DNA from: Paracoccaceae bacterium | Lineage (GTDB): Bacteria > Pseudomonadota > Alphaproteobacteria > Rhodobacterales > Rhodobacteraceae | Direction: 5' to 3' | Assembly (NCBI GenBank): GCA_033344815.1 | Contig: JAWPMR010000001.1 | Location: forward strand, 1,784,136-1,848,135 | DNA length: 64,000 bases | Shown: positions 55,972 through 64,000 of the stretch, one piece after another | How the letters are laid out: every line of letters begins with the position of its first letter | Numbering within the stretch: position 1 is the stretch's first letter | Made by a program: the position numbers and the translations under genes | Notes under the pieces: model-generated | What the model saw: only the letters and a program-made list of their open reading frames with translations | Told to the model about the DNA's origin: nothing | Database searches by the model: none

Positions 55972-57267
55972 TCAATCGGCAAAAGGGTCCGTCACAAGGA
56001 TGGTGTCCTCCCGTTCCGGTGAGGTAGAAAGTAGCGCGACCGGACATTGGATCAACTCCTCCACACGACGCACATATTTGATCGCATTGGCGGGTAAATC
56101 GGCCCAACTGCGCGCGCCTTCGGTGGATCCGTGCCAGCCGGGCATTTCCTCGTAAATCGGCGTGCAGCGTGCCTGATGATCCGCCGCCGTGGGCAGATAT
56201 TCCATCCTTTCGCCGTCCAGATCATAGCCCACACAGATCTTCAGCGTGTCAAACCCATCGAGCACGTCGAGCTTGGTGAAGGCAATACCATTCACGCCGG
56301 ATGTTGCGCAGGTCTGGCGCACCAGCACCGCGTCAAACCAACCGCACCGTCGCTTGCGCCCTGTTACGGTGCCAAATTCACGGCCCCGCTCGCCCAGTCG
56401 CTGGCCGTCCGCATCGTCCAACTCGGTCGGAAACGGCCCCTCGCCGACACGTGTTGTATAGGCCTTGACGATGCCCAGCACATAATTGACCGCGCCCGGT
56501 CCGACGCCAACGCCGGTCGCGGCCTGTCCGGCAATCACATTGGAGGAGGTCACAAAAGGATAGGTCCCGAAATCAATGTCCAGCAACGCACCTTGTGCGC
56601 CCTCAAACAGAATGCGTTTGCCCGCCTTGCGCTTTTCGTTCAGCACCTTCCAGACCGGGGCCGCATATTGCAGAACACCCGGGGCGATGTCGTGCAGCTG
56701 CGCCAGCAGCGCGTCGCGGTCTACGGGCTCAATGCCCAAGCCGCGGCGCAACGGGTCATGATGCTGCAACGCCCGATCCACCCGCTCCTCCAATGTCGCT
56801 GGATCCGCCAAATCCGCCACACGCACCGAGCGCCGACCGACTTTATCCTCGTAAGCCGGGCCAATGCCGCGCCCCGTCGTACCGATTTTAGTGCCCTTGC
56901 TCGCAGCCTCTTCGCGCGCGCGGTCCAGCTCCCCGTGGATCGGCAGGATCAGCGGTGTGTTTTCCGCGATCATCAGGGTTTCAGGCGTGATTTCAACGCC
57001 TTGCTTGCGGATCGTATCGATCTCTTTCAGCAAATGCCACGGGTCCAGAACCACACCGTTGCCGATCACTGACAACTTGCCCCCCCGCACAACGCCGGAC
57101 GGCAACGCGTTCAGCTTGAACACTTCGCCATCAATCACCAGTGTGTGCCCGGCATTATGCCCGCCCTGAAAGCGCGCGATCACATCGGCACGCTCGGACA
57201 GCCAATCCACAATCTTGCCTTTTCCCTCATCGCCCCATTGAGCGCCGACAACGACGACATTTGCCAT
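55972..57267 (-). CDS. purA: Adenylosuccinate synthetase
   Basis: Makes adenylosuccinate from IMP, aspartate and GTP, the first committed step to AMP. The start is set at 57267 ([18 protein letters not shown]), the family's N-terminus, giving 431 residues. The P-loop-like WGDEGKGK has Asp13 (general base) and the switch lysine; [46 protein letters not shown] and [14 protein letters not shown] are all intact. It lies 9 bp before the DUF2842 gene. Together with purD and carA/pyrG in this window it covers purine and pyrimidine steps, though not in one operon. Confidence 0.98.
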   Translation of the reverse strand: MANVVVVGAQWGDEGKGKIVDWLSERADVIARFQGGHNAGHTLVIDGEVFKLNALPSGVVRGGKLSVIGNGVVLDPWHLLKEIDTIRKQGVEITPETLMIAENTPLILPIHGELDRAREEAASKGTKIGTTGRGIGPAYEDKVGRRSVRVADLADPATLEERVDRALQHHDPLRRGLGIEPVDRDALLAQLHDIAPGVLQYAAPVWKVLNEKRKAGKRILFEGAQGALLDIDFGTYPFVTSSNVIAGQAATGVGVGPGAVNYVLGIVKAYTTRVGEGPFPTELDDADGQRLGERGREFGTVTGRKRRCGWFDAVLVRQTCATSGVNGIAFTKLDVLDGFDTLKICVGYDLDGERMEYLPTAADHQARCTPIYEEMPGWHGSTEGARSWADLPANAIKYVRRVEELIQCPVALLSTSPEREDTILVTDPFAD

Positions 57268-57434
57268 GGCTGGTCCCTTTTGATGTGCTTCAAACCCGGG
57301 TCGGTATAGCCGCGCACAGCACGGGGCGAAAGGTGAAAAACAAGACACCTCAAACGCGCCTGCCCCATAGACAAGCCCGCACCGCGCCGCGTATCTAACC
57401 GCCTCAGATGACGCATGAATTTGGAGCGCCCCTG

Positions 57435-57830
57435 ATGGGATTTCTGACCCGGTGGTTTTTTGCCTTTGCGCTTGTGGCGCTGACCTTCAATCCGACGCCC
57501 TATAATTACGTGACTTGGCTGCGTGATTTCGGAGCCGCAAACCTGTCTGTTGCCGTGCTGCTCGGGCTGGTCCTGACGGTGGGCTATATCATCTATCTGC
57601 GCGCCACGTTGCGCTCGATCGGCGCCGGAGGCATGGTTTTGGTGCTGGCGATCCTCGCGGCCCTTGTCTGGGTTCTCTATGATCTGGGCGCGTTAAAACT
57701 GGAAAGTGCCGGGTTCAAAATCTGGTTGGGGCTTGTGGCGCTTTCGTTTGTATTGGGGATCGGGCTCAGCTGGAGCCATGTACGCCGCGCCCTTTCGGGT
57801 CAATCCGATATGGATGACGTGGACGACTGA
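57435..57830 (+). CDS. DUF6524-family membrane protein
   Basis: A 131-residue integral membrane protein with four predicted helices ([76 protein letters not shown]) and an acidic C-terminal tail (SDMDDVDD). It fits DUF6524, found mainly in the Rhodobacterales, function unknown. ATG 57435 is used, with GGAGCG upstream; an ATG at 57408 would add nine residues. It is divergent from purA and convergent with the nitrile hydratase operon. Confidence 0.8.
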   Translation: MGFLTRWFFAFALVALTFNPTPYNYVTWLRDFGAANLSVAVLLGLVLTVGYIIYLRATLRSIGAGGMVLVLAILAALVWVLYDLGALKLESAGFKIWLGLVALSFVLGIGLSWSHVRRALSGQSDMDDVDD

Positions 57831-57876
57831 TACGCCGCCGTTAGCAAGACAGCGAGCACAACAGCGCTTGGACATC

Positions 57877-58194
57877 CTACGTTTCCAGCGTCACGGGTGC
57901 CCCATGCGGCGTGCTCAAATAGGCATTTTCCCAGGCTTGTTTGACCCTCATAGCGTCTTCCGCTTCGGCCAACCCCATGCTCGCCAGATAATGCTCCAGC
58001 GTTTCCAGCCAGGCGGCGAAATAATCATCCCCGCCGTCCAATTCACGCGCCAGCCCATGGCGTTTCAACGTGGCACCAAAACGCGTGGCCCAGTCCGGCC
58101 AGTCAAAATGCCCAGCTTCATTCAATACAACAGTCAGTGCAAACACCTGCGCATGCCAGGGTTCTGAAAACTGAGGCTCCGGTTTTTCACTCAT
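57877..58194 (-). CDS. Nitrile hydratase accessory protein
   Basis: A 105-residue protein matching nitrile hydratase activators (P14K/NHase accessory family), small helical proteins related to the beta subunit's N-terminal part that help insert the metal in cobalt-type enzymes. Visible: EPWHAQVFALTVVLNEAGHF, DWPDWATRFGATLKR, DDYFAAWLETLEHYLASMGL. Its ATG at 58194 overlaps the nthB stop by 4 nt (ATGA), so it is translated with nthB. An in-frame ATG at 58218 is less likely because it lies deep in nthB. Confidence 0.88.
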   Translation of the reverse strand: MSEKPEPQFSEPWHAQVFALTVVLNEAGHFDWPDWATRFGATLKRHGLARELDGGDDYFAAWLETLEHYLASMGLAEAEDAMRVKQAWENAYLSTPHGAPVTLET

Positions 58195-58862
58195 GCCGGT
58201 TCCAGATAGCTCTGCCACAGATCAAGCACGACCTCATCACGGGGATGCTCCGGGTGGGACCACAATTCAGAGGCCGCAAAAACCACCGCATAAAGCGGCT
58301 CGGCTGCGTCGCCCAACCCATGCGCCGAACTGTCGGGCAGGATATGCGTGCCATGAAACCGCACCACACGCCCAACCGCCCCGGCGGCATAGGACGGCAA
58401 CCGCGTATGCCCGCCATCGACCAATATGTTGGCCGCAATACGCCGCGTGCGCACGGCGTCTCCGGGATTAAACGCTGCTGTAATATCGCTGGGTCGGTCT
58501 GCCGGTCCGCCTTTGGCCAAAACCGCCGGCACGTCACGCGCCTGCAACGTGGCCGGCGCGCGGGGTGTGGCATCAGCGTCCCCGCGGGACAGGTCCCGCG
58601 CGCCTACCATGCCCTTTGCAACCAGCAAATCTGCCAGCCCCGCCATCCATTTTTCGTAATAGGAAAAGCCCGCGTAATCCATCGGTGCAAGGCACTCGCG
58701 GGCATGGCGTGACACATCAATGTTCCACTTGCCATGCGCGCCAGACGCAAGCGTCACCGCCAGGGCGCGCGCGTGCCAATCAGCATGAAACACCTCGCCC
58801 TCGGCTTCCGGGATGACCGGCCCATCGCCGTAGCGCCCCCCCATATCATGCGGGCGAGTCAC
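58191..58862 (-). CDS. nthB: Nitrile hydratase beta subunit
   Basis: The 223-residue non-metal subunit of nitrile hydratase, which hydrates nitriles to amides with NthA. The N-terminal [20 protein letters not shown], the mid [19 protein letters not shown], and the C-terminal barrel [20 protein letters not shown] and [17 protein letters not shown] match the family; the two conserved Arg that contact the sulfenic acids lie in these regions. Overlaps nthA by 4 nt and the accessory gene by 4 nt. No amidase gene adjoins; the amide product would be handled elsewhere. Confidence 0.95.
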   Translation of the reverse strand: MTRPHDMGGRYGDGPVIPEAEGEVFHADWHARALAVTLASGAHGKWNIDVSRHARECLAPMDYAGFSYYEKWMAGLADLLVAKGMVGARDLSRGDADATPRAPATLQARDVPAVLAKGGPADRPSDITAAFNPGDAVRTRRIAANILVDGGHTRLPSYAAGAVGRVVRFHGTHILPDSSAHGLGDAAEPLYAVVFAASELWSHPEHPRDEVVLDLWQSYLEPA

Positions 58863-59482
58863 GTCGCAGCCTCCGGTGCCAGCGCCAACCCTGTCCCGAT
58901 CATACTATCCCGCGTGACCAGATCCATCAGCGCGGCCTCATCCATATCTTCTGTCCCTTCAGGGCGTTGCGGGATCACAAGATATCGCACCTCAGCAGTT
59001 GAATCCCAAACACGCACCGCTGTTTCCGGCGGCAAAGCGACCCCAAAATCGGCCAGAACGGCGCGCGGCTCACGTACCGTACGGGCACGGTAGGCATCCG
59101 ATTTATACCATGTGGGCGGAATGCCCAGCAACGGCCAAGGATAGCAACTGCACAGCGTACAAACGACCATATTATGCGTGGCGTCCGTGTTCTCAACCGC
59201 CACCATATGTTCGCCCTGCCGACCGTAATACCCCAGATCCGCCACGACGGAGGTGGCATCTTCCAGCAGACGCGCCTTGAAATCGGGATCTCGCCAGGCC
59301 CGCGCCACCACATGGGCACCGTTGCGCGGGCCGATCTTGTTTTCATAGGTGTCAATGATCGCGTCCAGGGCGGCCGGGTCAATCAGCCCCTTGCGCGTCA
59401 GGATCGTTTCCAATGCTTTGATGCGCAAGGCGGGATCAGGTGGCAAAAGGCTGTGCGGGTGGTCAGGGTCATCATGAGGCAT
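58859..59482 (-). CDS. nthA: Nitrile hydratase alpha subunit, cobalt type
   Basis: The metal-binding subunit. The claw motif VCTLCSCY sits at residues 107-114, with Cys108, Cys111, Ser112 and Cys113 coordinating the metal and the middle and last Cys usually oxidised. Thr109 (CTLCSC) and the following Tyr mark the non-corrin cobalt type; iron enzymes have CSLCSC. The [20 protein letters not shown] block and [16 protein letters not shown] at the C-terminal end complete the family. ATG 59482 ([11 protein letters not shown]) gives 207 residues; a GTG at 59542 would extend it. First gene of nthA-nthB-accessory. Confidence 0.95.
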   Translation of the reverse strand: MPHDDPDHPHSLLPPDPALRIKALETILTRKGLIDPAALDAIIDTYENKIGPRNGAHVVARAWRDPDFKARLLEDATSVVADLGYYGRQGEHMVAVENTDATHNMVVCTLCSCYPWPLLGIPPTWYKSDAYRARTVREPRAVLADFGVALPPETAVRVWDSTAEVRYLVIPQRPEGTEDMDEAALMDLVTRDSMIGTGLALAPEAAT

Positions 59483-59804
59483 ATGCGCATCTTTGCGGCG
59501 GCGCTCTCCATTGTCCAGCCTTTGCAAAACACACTTATCCACAGGCTACATTTTTTATGCGATTTTGCGCGAGTTTTATGGTATGGTTATCTTATGGAGC
59601 GAGTCCGCAGCGCCTCAATTCCAGGATAACCCTCTTAGTCTGCGCGCATGACAGACCAGCTTCGACAGACCGTCGCCCGGATCAAACCGCTGGTGGCGGT
59701 CTCGCCTTGTGAAACCCTCTTGCTTTTCGACGCTTTCCTCCCTTGCGAGCCGGGCCAAACTTCCCTAGATACCCCCAAAGCCGTTCCAAACCCGCAGGTC
59801 TTTA
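59483..59804. other. Divergent promoter region between nthA and secG
   Basis: This 320-bp gap must hold the nthA and secG promoters. It is AT-rich near 59550-59600, where short TATGG-type repeats occur. A perfect DnaA box, TTATCCACA, is at 59535-59543, but one such 9-mer is about what chance allows. Open frames here lack ribosome sites and family resemblance, and I see no tRNA. Confidence 0.4.
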
Positions 59805-60173
59805 ATGGAAAACGTCGTCCTGATCGTCCACCTTATACTGGCGCTGAGCCTGATCGCTGTTGTCCTGCTGCAGCGCTCTGAGGGCGGAGGCCTGGGTATG
59901 GGTGGTGGCGGCGGCGGCGGTGCCATGTCAGGCCGTTCCGCAGCAACAGCCTTGGGCAAAGTCACCTGGCTGCTGGCAATTGCCTTTATCTGCACCTCGA
60001 TCACGCTAACGATATTTGCCGCCGAGAATGCATCGGGCTCTTCGGTTGTGGACAGGCTGGGTGTCACACCGCCTGCGCTCAACCAACCGGCATCGCCGGA
60101 TGTGCCGGATGGTGGCGCGCTCCTGCCGCCGGGCCCGGATGACAACGCACCTTTGGTCCCCCTTGCGGATTGA
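59805..60173 (+). CDS. secG: Preprotein translocase subunit SecG
   Basis: A 122-residue inner-membrane subunit that speeds SecYEG translocation. Two helices are seen, at about 3-22 (VVLIVHLILALSLIAVVLLQ) and 52-72 (LGKVTWLLAIAFICTSITLT), joined by the characteristic Gly-rich loop GGGLGMGGGGGGGAMSGRSA. A Pro/Asp-rich C-terminal tail follows. The ATG at 59805 follows a weak ribosome site. It is followed by pyrG after 173 bp; secG-pyrG is a common pair in alphaproteobacteria. Confidence 0.95.
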   Translation: MENVVLIVHLILALSLIAVVLLQRSEGGGLGMGGGGGGGAMSGRSAATALGKVTWLLAIAFICTSITLTIFAAENASGSSVVDRLGVTPPALNQPASPDVPDGGALLPPGPDDNAPLVPLAD

Positions 60174-60346
60174 TCGCTAACGACAATACCTTGCGGATGC
60201 GCGACGAAATGCAACATCATGTTGCGTCATGCCTTGCGTAAGCACACCGAATCCTGTTAGACTTAAGTCCCGTGGAGTTGCGTGTTTCGCGCCCCATTTG
60301 AGCGGCCTTTCACACACCGCCAAGATGCACGGGAGCAAATCAAACC

Positions 60347-61993
60347 ATGGCACGTTATATCTTTATCACCGGCGGCGTGGTCTCCTCTCTTGGCAAAGGT
60401 CTGGCCTCCGCCGCCTTGGGCGCTTTGCTGCAGGCGCGTGGCTTTTCGGTGCGTTTGCGCAAGCTGGATCCCTATCTGAACGTTGACCCCGGCACCATGT
60501 CGCCCTTTGAGCACGGCGAAGTTTTTGTCACCGATGACGGGGCGGAAACCGATCTGGATCTGGGCCACTACGAACGATTCACCGGCGTGTCGGCGCGCAA
60601 CACTGATTCCGTTTCTTCCGGGCGCATCTACTCCACCGTGCTCGAAAAAGAGCGGCGCGGCGATTATCTGGGCAAAACCATTCAGGTGATCCCGCATGTC
60701 ACCAATGAGATCAAAGCCTTTCTCGACGTGGGCGGGGATGAGGTCGATTTCATGCTCTGCGAGATTGGCGGCACCGTGGGCGACATTGAGGGCCTGCCGT
60801 TTTTCGAGGCCATCCGCCAATACAGCCATGACAAACCGCGCGGCCAGTGTATTTTCATGCATCTGACGCTGCTGCCCTATCTCGCGGCGAGCGGGGAATT
60901 GAAAACCAAACCGACGCAGCATTCGGTCAAGGAATTGCAAAGCATCGGCATCGCGCCCGACATTCTGGTTTGCCGCTCCGAACAGCATATCCCTGAAAAA
61001 GAACGCGAGAAAATCGCGCTCTTCTGCAATGTGCGCAAAGAGGCCGTCGTGGCCGCTTATGATCTCAAAACCATCTATGATGCCCCGCTGGCCTATCACG
61101 AACAGGGGTTGGATCAGGCGGTGCTGGATGCGTTTGATATTTCTCCCGCGCCCAGGCCCGATCTGACTGTCTGGCGCGATGTCTCCGACAGGGTGCACCA
61201 CCCCGAGGGCGAGGTGAAAATCGCCATCGTTGGCAAATACACCCAGCTAGAAGACGCCTATAAATCCATTGCCGAGGCGCTGACCCACGGTGGCATGGCC
61301 AACCGCGTCAAGGTCAAGGTGGAATGGGTGGACGCCGAGGTGTTTGACCAGGCCGATGACGTCGCCCCTCATCTTGAAGGGTATAACGGCATTCTGGTCC
61401 CGGGGGGGTTTGGCGAGCGCGGTACAGAAGGCAAGATCAAGGCGGCCGAATTCGCCCGCACCCGCAAGGTCCCCTATCTGGGCATCTGTCTGGGCATGCA
61501 AATGGCCGTCATCGAGGCGGCGCGCAATGTGGCGGATATCAAGCTCGCAGGGTCAGAGGAATTTGACCACGAATCCGGAAAGAAGCGTTTTGAGCCGGTT
61601 GTTTATCACCTGAAAGAATGGGTGCAGGGCAACGCGAAAGTCTCCCGCAAGGTCGAGGATGACAAGGGCGGCACAATGCGTCTGGGTGCCTATGACGCGG
61701 TGCTGACGGCAGGTTCAAAAGTTGCCGAGGTCTATGGCAGCACAACAATAGATGAGCGCCACCGCCACCGCTATGAGGTCGACATCAAATACCGCGAACA
61801 GCTTGAAAACGCCGGTCTGAGCTTTTCGGGCATGTCCCCTGATGGCAAATTGCCCGAGATTGTGGAATGGCCCGATCATCCGTGGTTTGTTGGTGTGCAA
61901 TTCCACCCCGAACTCAAATCCAAACCCTTTGCCCCGCACCCGTTATTCAAGGATTTCGTGCGCGCCGCCAAGGATATCTCGCGGCTGGTCTAG
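60347..61993 (+). CDS. pyrG: CTP synthase
   Basis: Makes CTP from UTP, ATP and glutamine. The 548-residue chain has the synthase domain at 1-265 ([59 protein letters not shown]) and a class I amidotransferase domain from about 290, with nucleophile Cys381 in LGICLGMQM and the His/Glu pair in VQFHPELKS. Ends at TAG 61991-61993, immediately before a fold-back sequence at 61999-62071. With carA it frames the pyrimidine route in this window. Confidence 0.99.
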   Translation: MARYIFITGGVVSSLGKGLASAALGALLQARGFSVRLRKLDPYLNVDPGTMSPFEHGEVFVTDDGAETDLDLGHYERFTGVSARNTDSVSSGRIYSTVLEKERRGDYLGKTIQVIPHVTNEIKAFLDVGGDEVDFMLCEIGGTVGDIEGLPFFEAIRQYSHDKPRGQCIFMHLTLLPYLAASGELKTKPTQHSVKELQSIGIAPDILVCRSEQHIPEKEREKIALFCNVRKEAVVAAYDLKTIYDAPLAYHEQGLDQAVLDAFDISPAPRPDLTVWRDVSDRVHHPEGEVKIAIVGKYTQLEDAYKSIAEALTHGGMANRVKVKVEWVDAEVFDQADDVAPHLEGYNGILVPGGFGERGTEGKIKAAEFARTRKVPYLGICLGMQMAVIEAARNVADIKLAGSEEFDHESGKKRFEPVVYHLKEWVQGNAKVSRKVEDDKGGTMRLGAYDAVLTAGSKVAEVYGSTTIDERHRHRYEVDIKYREQLENAGLSFSGMSPDGKLPEIVEWPDHPWFVGVQFHPELKSKPFAPHPLFKDFVRAAKDISRLV

Positions 61994-61998
61994 ACGTC

Positions 61999-62071
61999 GC
62001 GACCTAAACCCGAAGCGGGCGTTGGCAGCCACTTCCGTTGACCGAACGCGATAAGCGCTTCATAAGGTCGC
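61999..62071 (+). other. 73-nt fold-back structure after pyrG
   Basis: GCGACCT (61999-62005) pairs perfectly with AGGTCGC (62065-62071). Inside are CCCG/CGGG (62009-62019), a bulged GCGTTGG/CC-G-AACGC helix (62019-62049) and a small GCG/CGC hairpin. The size and the 7-bp closing stem resemble a tRNA, but there is no T-arm (no TTCRA), no proper D arm and no anticodon arm, so it is not a standard tRNA. It could be a structured 3' UTR, a small RNA or a chance fold. Confidence 0.35.
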
Positions 62072-62222
62072 AAGTAAAGCTCGAAATACGATAGGCGTCG
62101 TAACTGGCTTTCAGGCCGGTCTGTAGCCTGCGCGGCCCGCTTAGCCCACCATCCGCAATTCTAAGGCTGTGTAACCGGCAAGGGCGTCATGTCGTGGACG
62201 GCTCTCCAGACGTTTTCCGGTT

Positions 62223-64000
62223 TTACAATATGAAGTCTGTCGCAAGGTAATCACCTGCCAAGATCCCGACACCATCATTGATGCGGATGGCAAGGTCGAT
62301 GGCATTGTCGCCATCCGTCAAACCATAGACCCGTGTCTGGTCGTTCGCATTCTCGACCCAAAGCGATCCGGCCCCTGCCGCCAATCCTTGTGCGGTTGTC
62401 AATGCGCCCAGAAAAGTGAAGGCCTGCGTGCCCGCGGTTTGTGTATCTGCGTCTATCGCGGAGAGATCGATCACATCGCCACCGGCAGCACCCACGCCAG
62501 CGATCCCATCAATGAGGTCCGCGAACCCAAAAGCCGACTCCGCCGCGGCTGAGAAGACAAAAACATCATTATTGGCCTGACCGCGCAGAATATCCTGTCC
62601 GCCTCCCCCGTTGAGCACGTCATTGCCGTTGCCGCCGACCAGCACGTCATTATCCGCGCCCCCTTCCAGCAGGTCAAATCCGTCGCCACCGCGCAGCGTA
62701 TCTACACCGGCACCCCCAAAGAGTTGATCCGCTTGCGCGTTGCCGTCCAGAATGTCATTGCCCGCACCACCGAACAGCATGTCTTCGCCCGAGCCGCCAA
62801 AAATCAAGTCATTCCCATCCTGACCGGATAGCATATCATTGCCACCGCCGCCGCGCAGGATGTCGTCACCGTCACCACCAGTGAGGGTATCCGTGCCGAT
62901 ATCGCCCGCCAGCACATCATCGCCTGCATCGCCGTTGATGATGTCATTACCGCCACCGCCATTGAGCGTGTCATTGCCCAGACCACCGTGCATGGTATCG
63001 TTGCCATCCCCGCCAAACCCGGTGTCATCTCCCTCCTCGCCGCTCAGCGTATCTTGTCCCTCTCCGCCGCGCAGAATGTCATTGCCGTCGCCCCCGTTGA
63101 TACTGTCATCCCCAGCCTCGCCCACCAGCACGTCATTGCCTACGCCACCGTCAAGACTGTCATTCCCGGCACCCGCATAAAGGCGATCATCCCCGGCGCC
63201 TCCCTCTAGCAGGTCATCCCCCTCGCCACCGTTGAGCCGATCATTTCCTTCTTCGCCAATCAAAACATCATTCCCGGCGAACCCGAGAATGCGGTCAGAC
63301 CCGCCGCCGCCTTCTATGCGGTTCGCAACCGATGACCCTTTCAAATCGTCATTCCCGTTTCCGGCGATGAGGTTCTCAAAGTTATAGAACGCCTCTCTCG
63401 CTTCCGCCGGTGCGCCAAAGTAATCCGTCTCACCCGTCTCGAGGTTGATGGCGTAATTGCCGTTGAAAGCCGTGGTATCCAACGTGTCGATACCCGCTTC
63501 CCCGTTCAGGTATTTGAAGTCTCCGGGGAGAGCGAAATCGGCACTGGAAATGATCAGGTCATTGCCGCCGCCCCCATAGAAGTCCCCGCTGCCAGAGGTA
63601 TAGATGATATCATCCCCGGCCTGACCCAGAATTGTGTCGCCAATTTCACCTTCTAGGACGGTTGAGCCATTGACCCCGGTCGTGATCACATCGGTGGCGA
63701 GGAAATTCGTGCGGATCTGGCCATAGTCGTCCGGGTTGATGATCTCGCCCCTCGGGTCCCAAATGGAGGAGAAAAGCTCATTGTTTGGACCTTGCCATCC
63801 AAACAGCACGCGACCATCCGCAGCCAGCCCGATTTCGACGTCCGCACTATTGAATGTCCCCCCGGCGCCCACGAAAAAAGCATCGCTTTCAGGGGTGCCA
63901 TCAGCGTTGAAGCGGCGCGCATAAACATCATTTACCGGGTCTGTGTCCCAAGCGAGAATGAATCCGCCATCATGCAGCCCAATCACCCGGGGTATAGCTC
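62223..64000 (-). CDS. RTX-type calcium-binding secreted protein, C-terminal part
   Basis: The visible 592 codons are the C-terminal part of a large exported protein; the frame is open at the right edge, so the N-terminus is outside. The upstream visible part (about residues 1-215 of the visible chain) has beta-strand repeats such as HDGGFILAWDTDPVNDVYARR and LAADGRVLFGWQG, resembling adhesin or exo-protein repeats. Then 28 tandem GGxGxDxLx nonapeptides (62556-63311) form a calcium-binding beta roll, and a 111-residue C-terminal domain of the serralysin/type I secretion kind (ADLIDGIAGVGAAGGDVIDL, AGDYLATDFIL) closes it. This implies export by a TolC-dependent type I system, which is not in the window. 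Enzyme or adhesin role unknown. Confidence 0.92.
   Translation of the reverse strand, partial: AIPRVIGLHDGGFILAWDTDPVNDVYARRFNADGTPESDAFFVGAGGTFNSADVEIGLAADGRVLFGWQGPNNELFSSIWDPRGEIINPDDYGQIRTNFLATDVITTGVNGSTVLEGEIGDTILGQAGDDIIYTSGSGDFYGGGGNDLIISSADFALPGDFKYLNGEAGIDTLDTTAFNGNYAINLETGETDYFGAPAEAREAFYNFENLIAGNGNDDLKGSSVANRIEGGGGSDRILGFAGNDVLIGEEGNDRLNGGEGDDLLEGGAGDDRLYAGAGNDSLDGGVGNDVLVGEAGDDSINGGDGNDILRGGEGQDTLSGEEGDDTGFGGDGNDTMHGGLGNDTLNGGGGNDIINGDAGDDVLAGDIGTDTLTGGDGDDILRGGGGNDMLSGQDGNDLIFGGSGEDMLFGGAGNDILDGNAQADQLFGGAGVDTLRGGDGFDLLEGGADNDVLVGGNGNDVLNGGGGQDILRGQANNDVFVFSAAAESAFGFADLIDGIAGVGAAGGDVIDLSAIDADTQTAGTQAFTFLGALTTAQGLAAGAGSLWVENANDQTRVYGLTDGDNAIDLAIRINDGVGILAGDYLATDFIL
62556..63311 (-). 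repeat. RTX nonapeptide array, 28 units
   Basis: Twenty-eight consecutive 27-bp units encode GGxGxDxLx-type repeats. The order runs from GGGGSDRIL to GQANNDVFV. Units 22, 25 and 28 (GNAQADQLF, GGADNDVLV, GQANNDVFV) replace the second or third Gly, showing wear toward the C-terminal end. Each pair of units binds a Ca2+ between turns. Confidence 0.93.

Noticed and set aside
59535-59543. Perfect DnaA box TTATCCACA upstream of nthA, as a possible replication or regulatory site
   Set aside because: One given 9-mer is expected about 0.5 times on both strands of 64 kb by chance, there is no box cluster, no AT-rich unwinding region and no dnaA/dnaN gene nearby.
61999-62071. tRNA gene after pyrG
   Set aside because: The 7-bp end stem is right, but there is no T-arm TTCRA sequence, no D-arm and no anticodon stem. 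Kept only as an unexplained fold-back.
62839-63209. Plus-strand open frames over the RTX array
   Set aside because: Regular Pro/Ser-rich repeats are the mirror image of the Gly/Asp nonapeptides coded on the minus strand.

Overview
The window is one stretch of chromosome from an alphaproteobacterium, most likely the Roseobacter group of the Rhodobacterales. The evidence is moderately high GC, a SAM-II riboswitch (an alphaproteobacterial class) in front of metZ, a glyQ-DUF6446-glyS operon, a fused NuoE/NuoF-like formate dehydrogenase subunit, and DUF2842, DUF6524 and DUF1127 proteins. I cannot name a genus from sequence reading alone. I see no rRNA, tRNA or CRISPR array. Apart from one insertion element this is ordinary, dense core genome.

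Layout. 1-13 kb: the end of carA, a membrane glycosyltransferase with an N-terminal MshEN (c-di-GMP-type) tandem motif, a GntR regulator, a pyrimidine nucleotidase, a UbiH-type hydroxylase, a class V aminotransferase, two overlapping Lrp/AsnC genes divergent from ilvC, a DMT exporter, and the folB-folP-glmM operon. 13-25 kb: a cell-wall hydrolase, a divergent pyruvate phosphate dikinase, glyQ-DUF6446-glyS with overlapping starts and stops, a secreted SPOR/peptidoglycan-binding pseudoprotease, and trkH followed by a thiamine-diphosphate enzyme. 25-28 kb: a DUF1127 gene and a complete 1820-bp IS1595-family element with 23-bp terminal inverted repeats, a perfect 8-bp target duplication and three overlapping passenger genes of unknown function. 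28-38 kb: folE2, metZ under a SAM-II riboswitch, an alpha/beta hydrolase overlapping a glutathione transferase, a Popeye/cNMP protein, yciB, a DMT exporter, ftsY with a 15-unit hexanucleotide repeat, and the fused formate dehydrogenase beta/gamma-like gene. 38-50 kb: xseA, purD, an FG-GAP protein, a ferredoxin, a dnaE2 C-terminal remnant, degP, hflK-hflC-DUF2065, gor and rpiA. 50-64 kb: a glutathione transferase with sdaA, a DMT exporter converging on thiamine pyrophosphokinase with an 83-bp overlap, a long disordered protein, DUF2842-purA, DUF6524, a cobalt-type nitrile hydratase operon, secG, pyrG, and a large RTX protein running off the right edge.

Functional threads: nucleotide synthesis (carA, purD, purA, pyrG), folate synthesis (folE2, folB, folP), sulfur and redox metabolism (metZ, gor, two glutathione transferases), envelope quality control (degP, hflKC, ftsY, secG, cell-wall hydrolase), and amino-acid metabolism (ilvC with its Lrp pair, sdaA, metZ). 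Gene packing is tight: several operons use 1-8 nt start/stop overlaps, and four convergent pairs end in the same 4-nt mutual stop overlap. The most unusual items are the passenger-carrying IS element, the inactive SPOR pseudoprotease, the MshEN-glycosyltransferase fusion, the riboswitch-terminator leader, the isolated dnaE2 tail and the FtsY Pro-Glu repeat tract.
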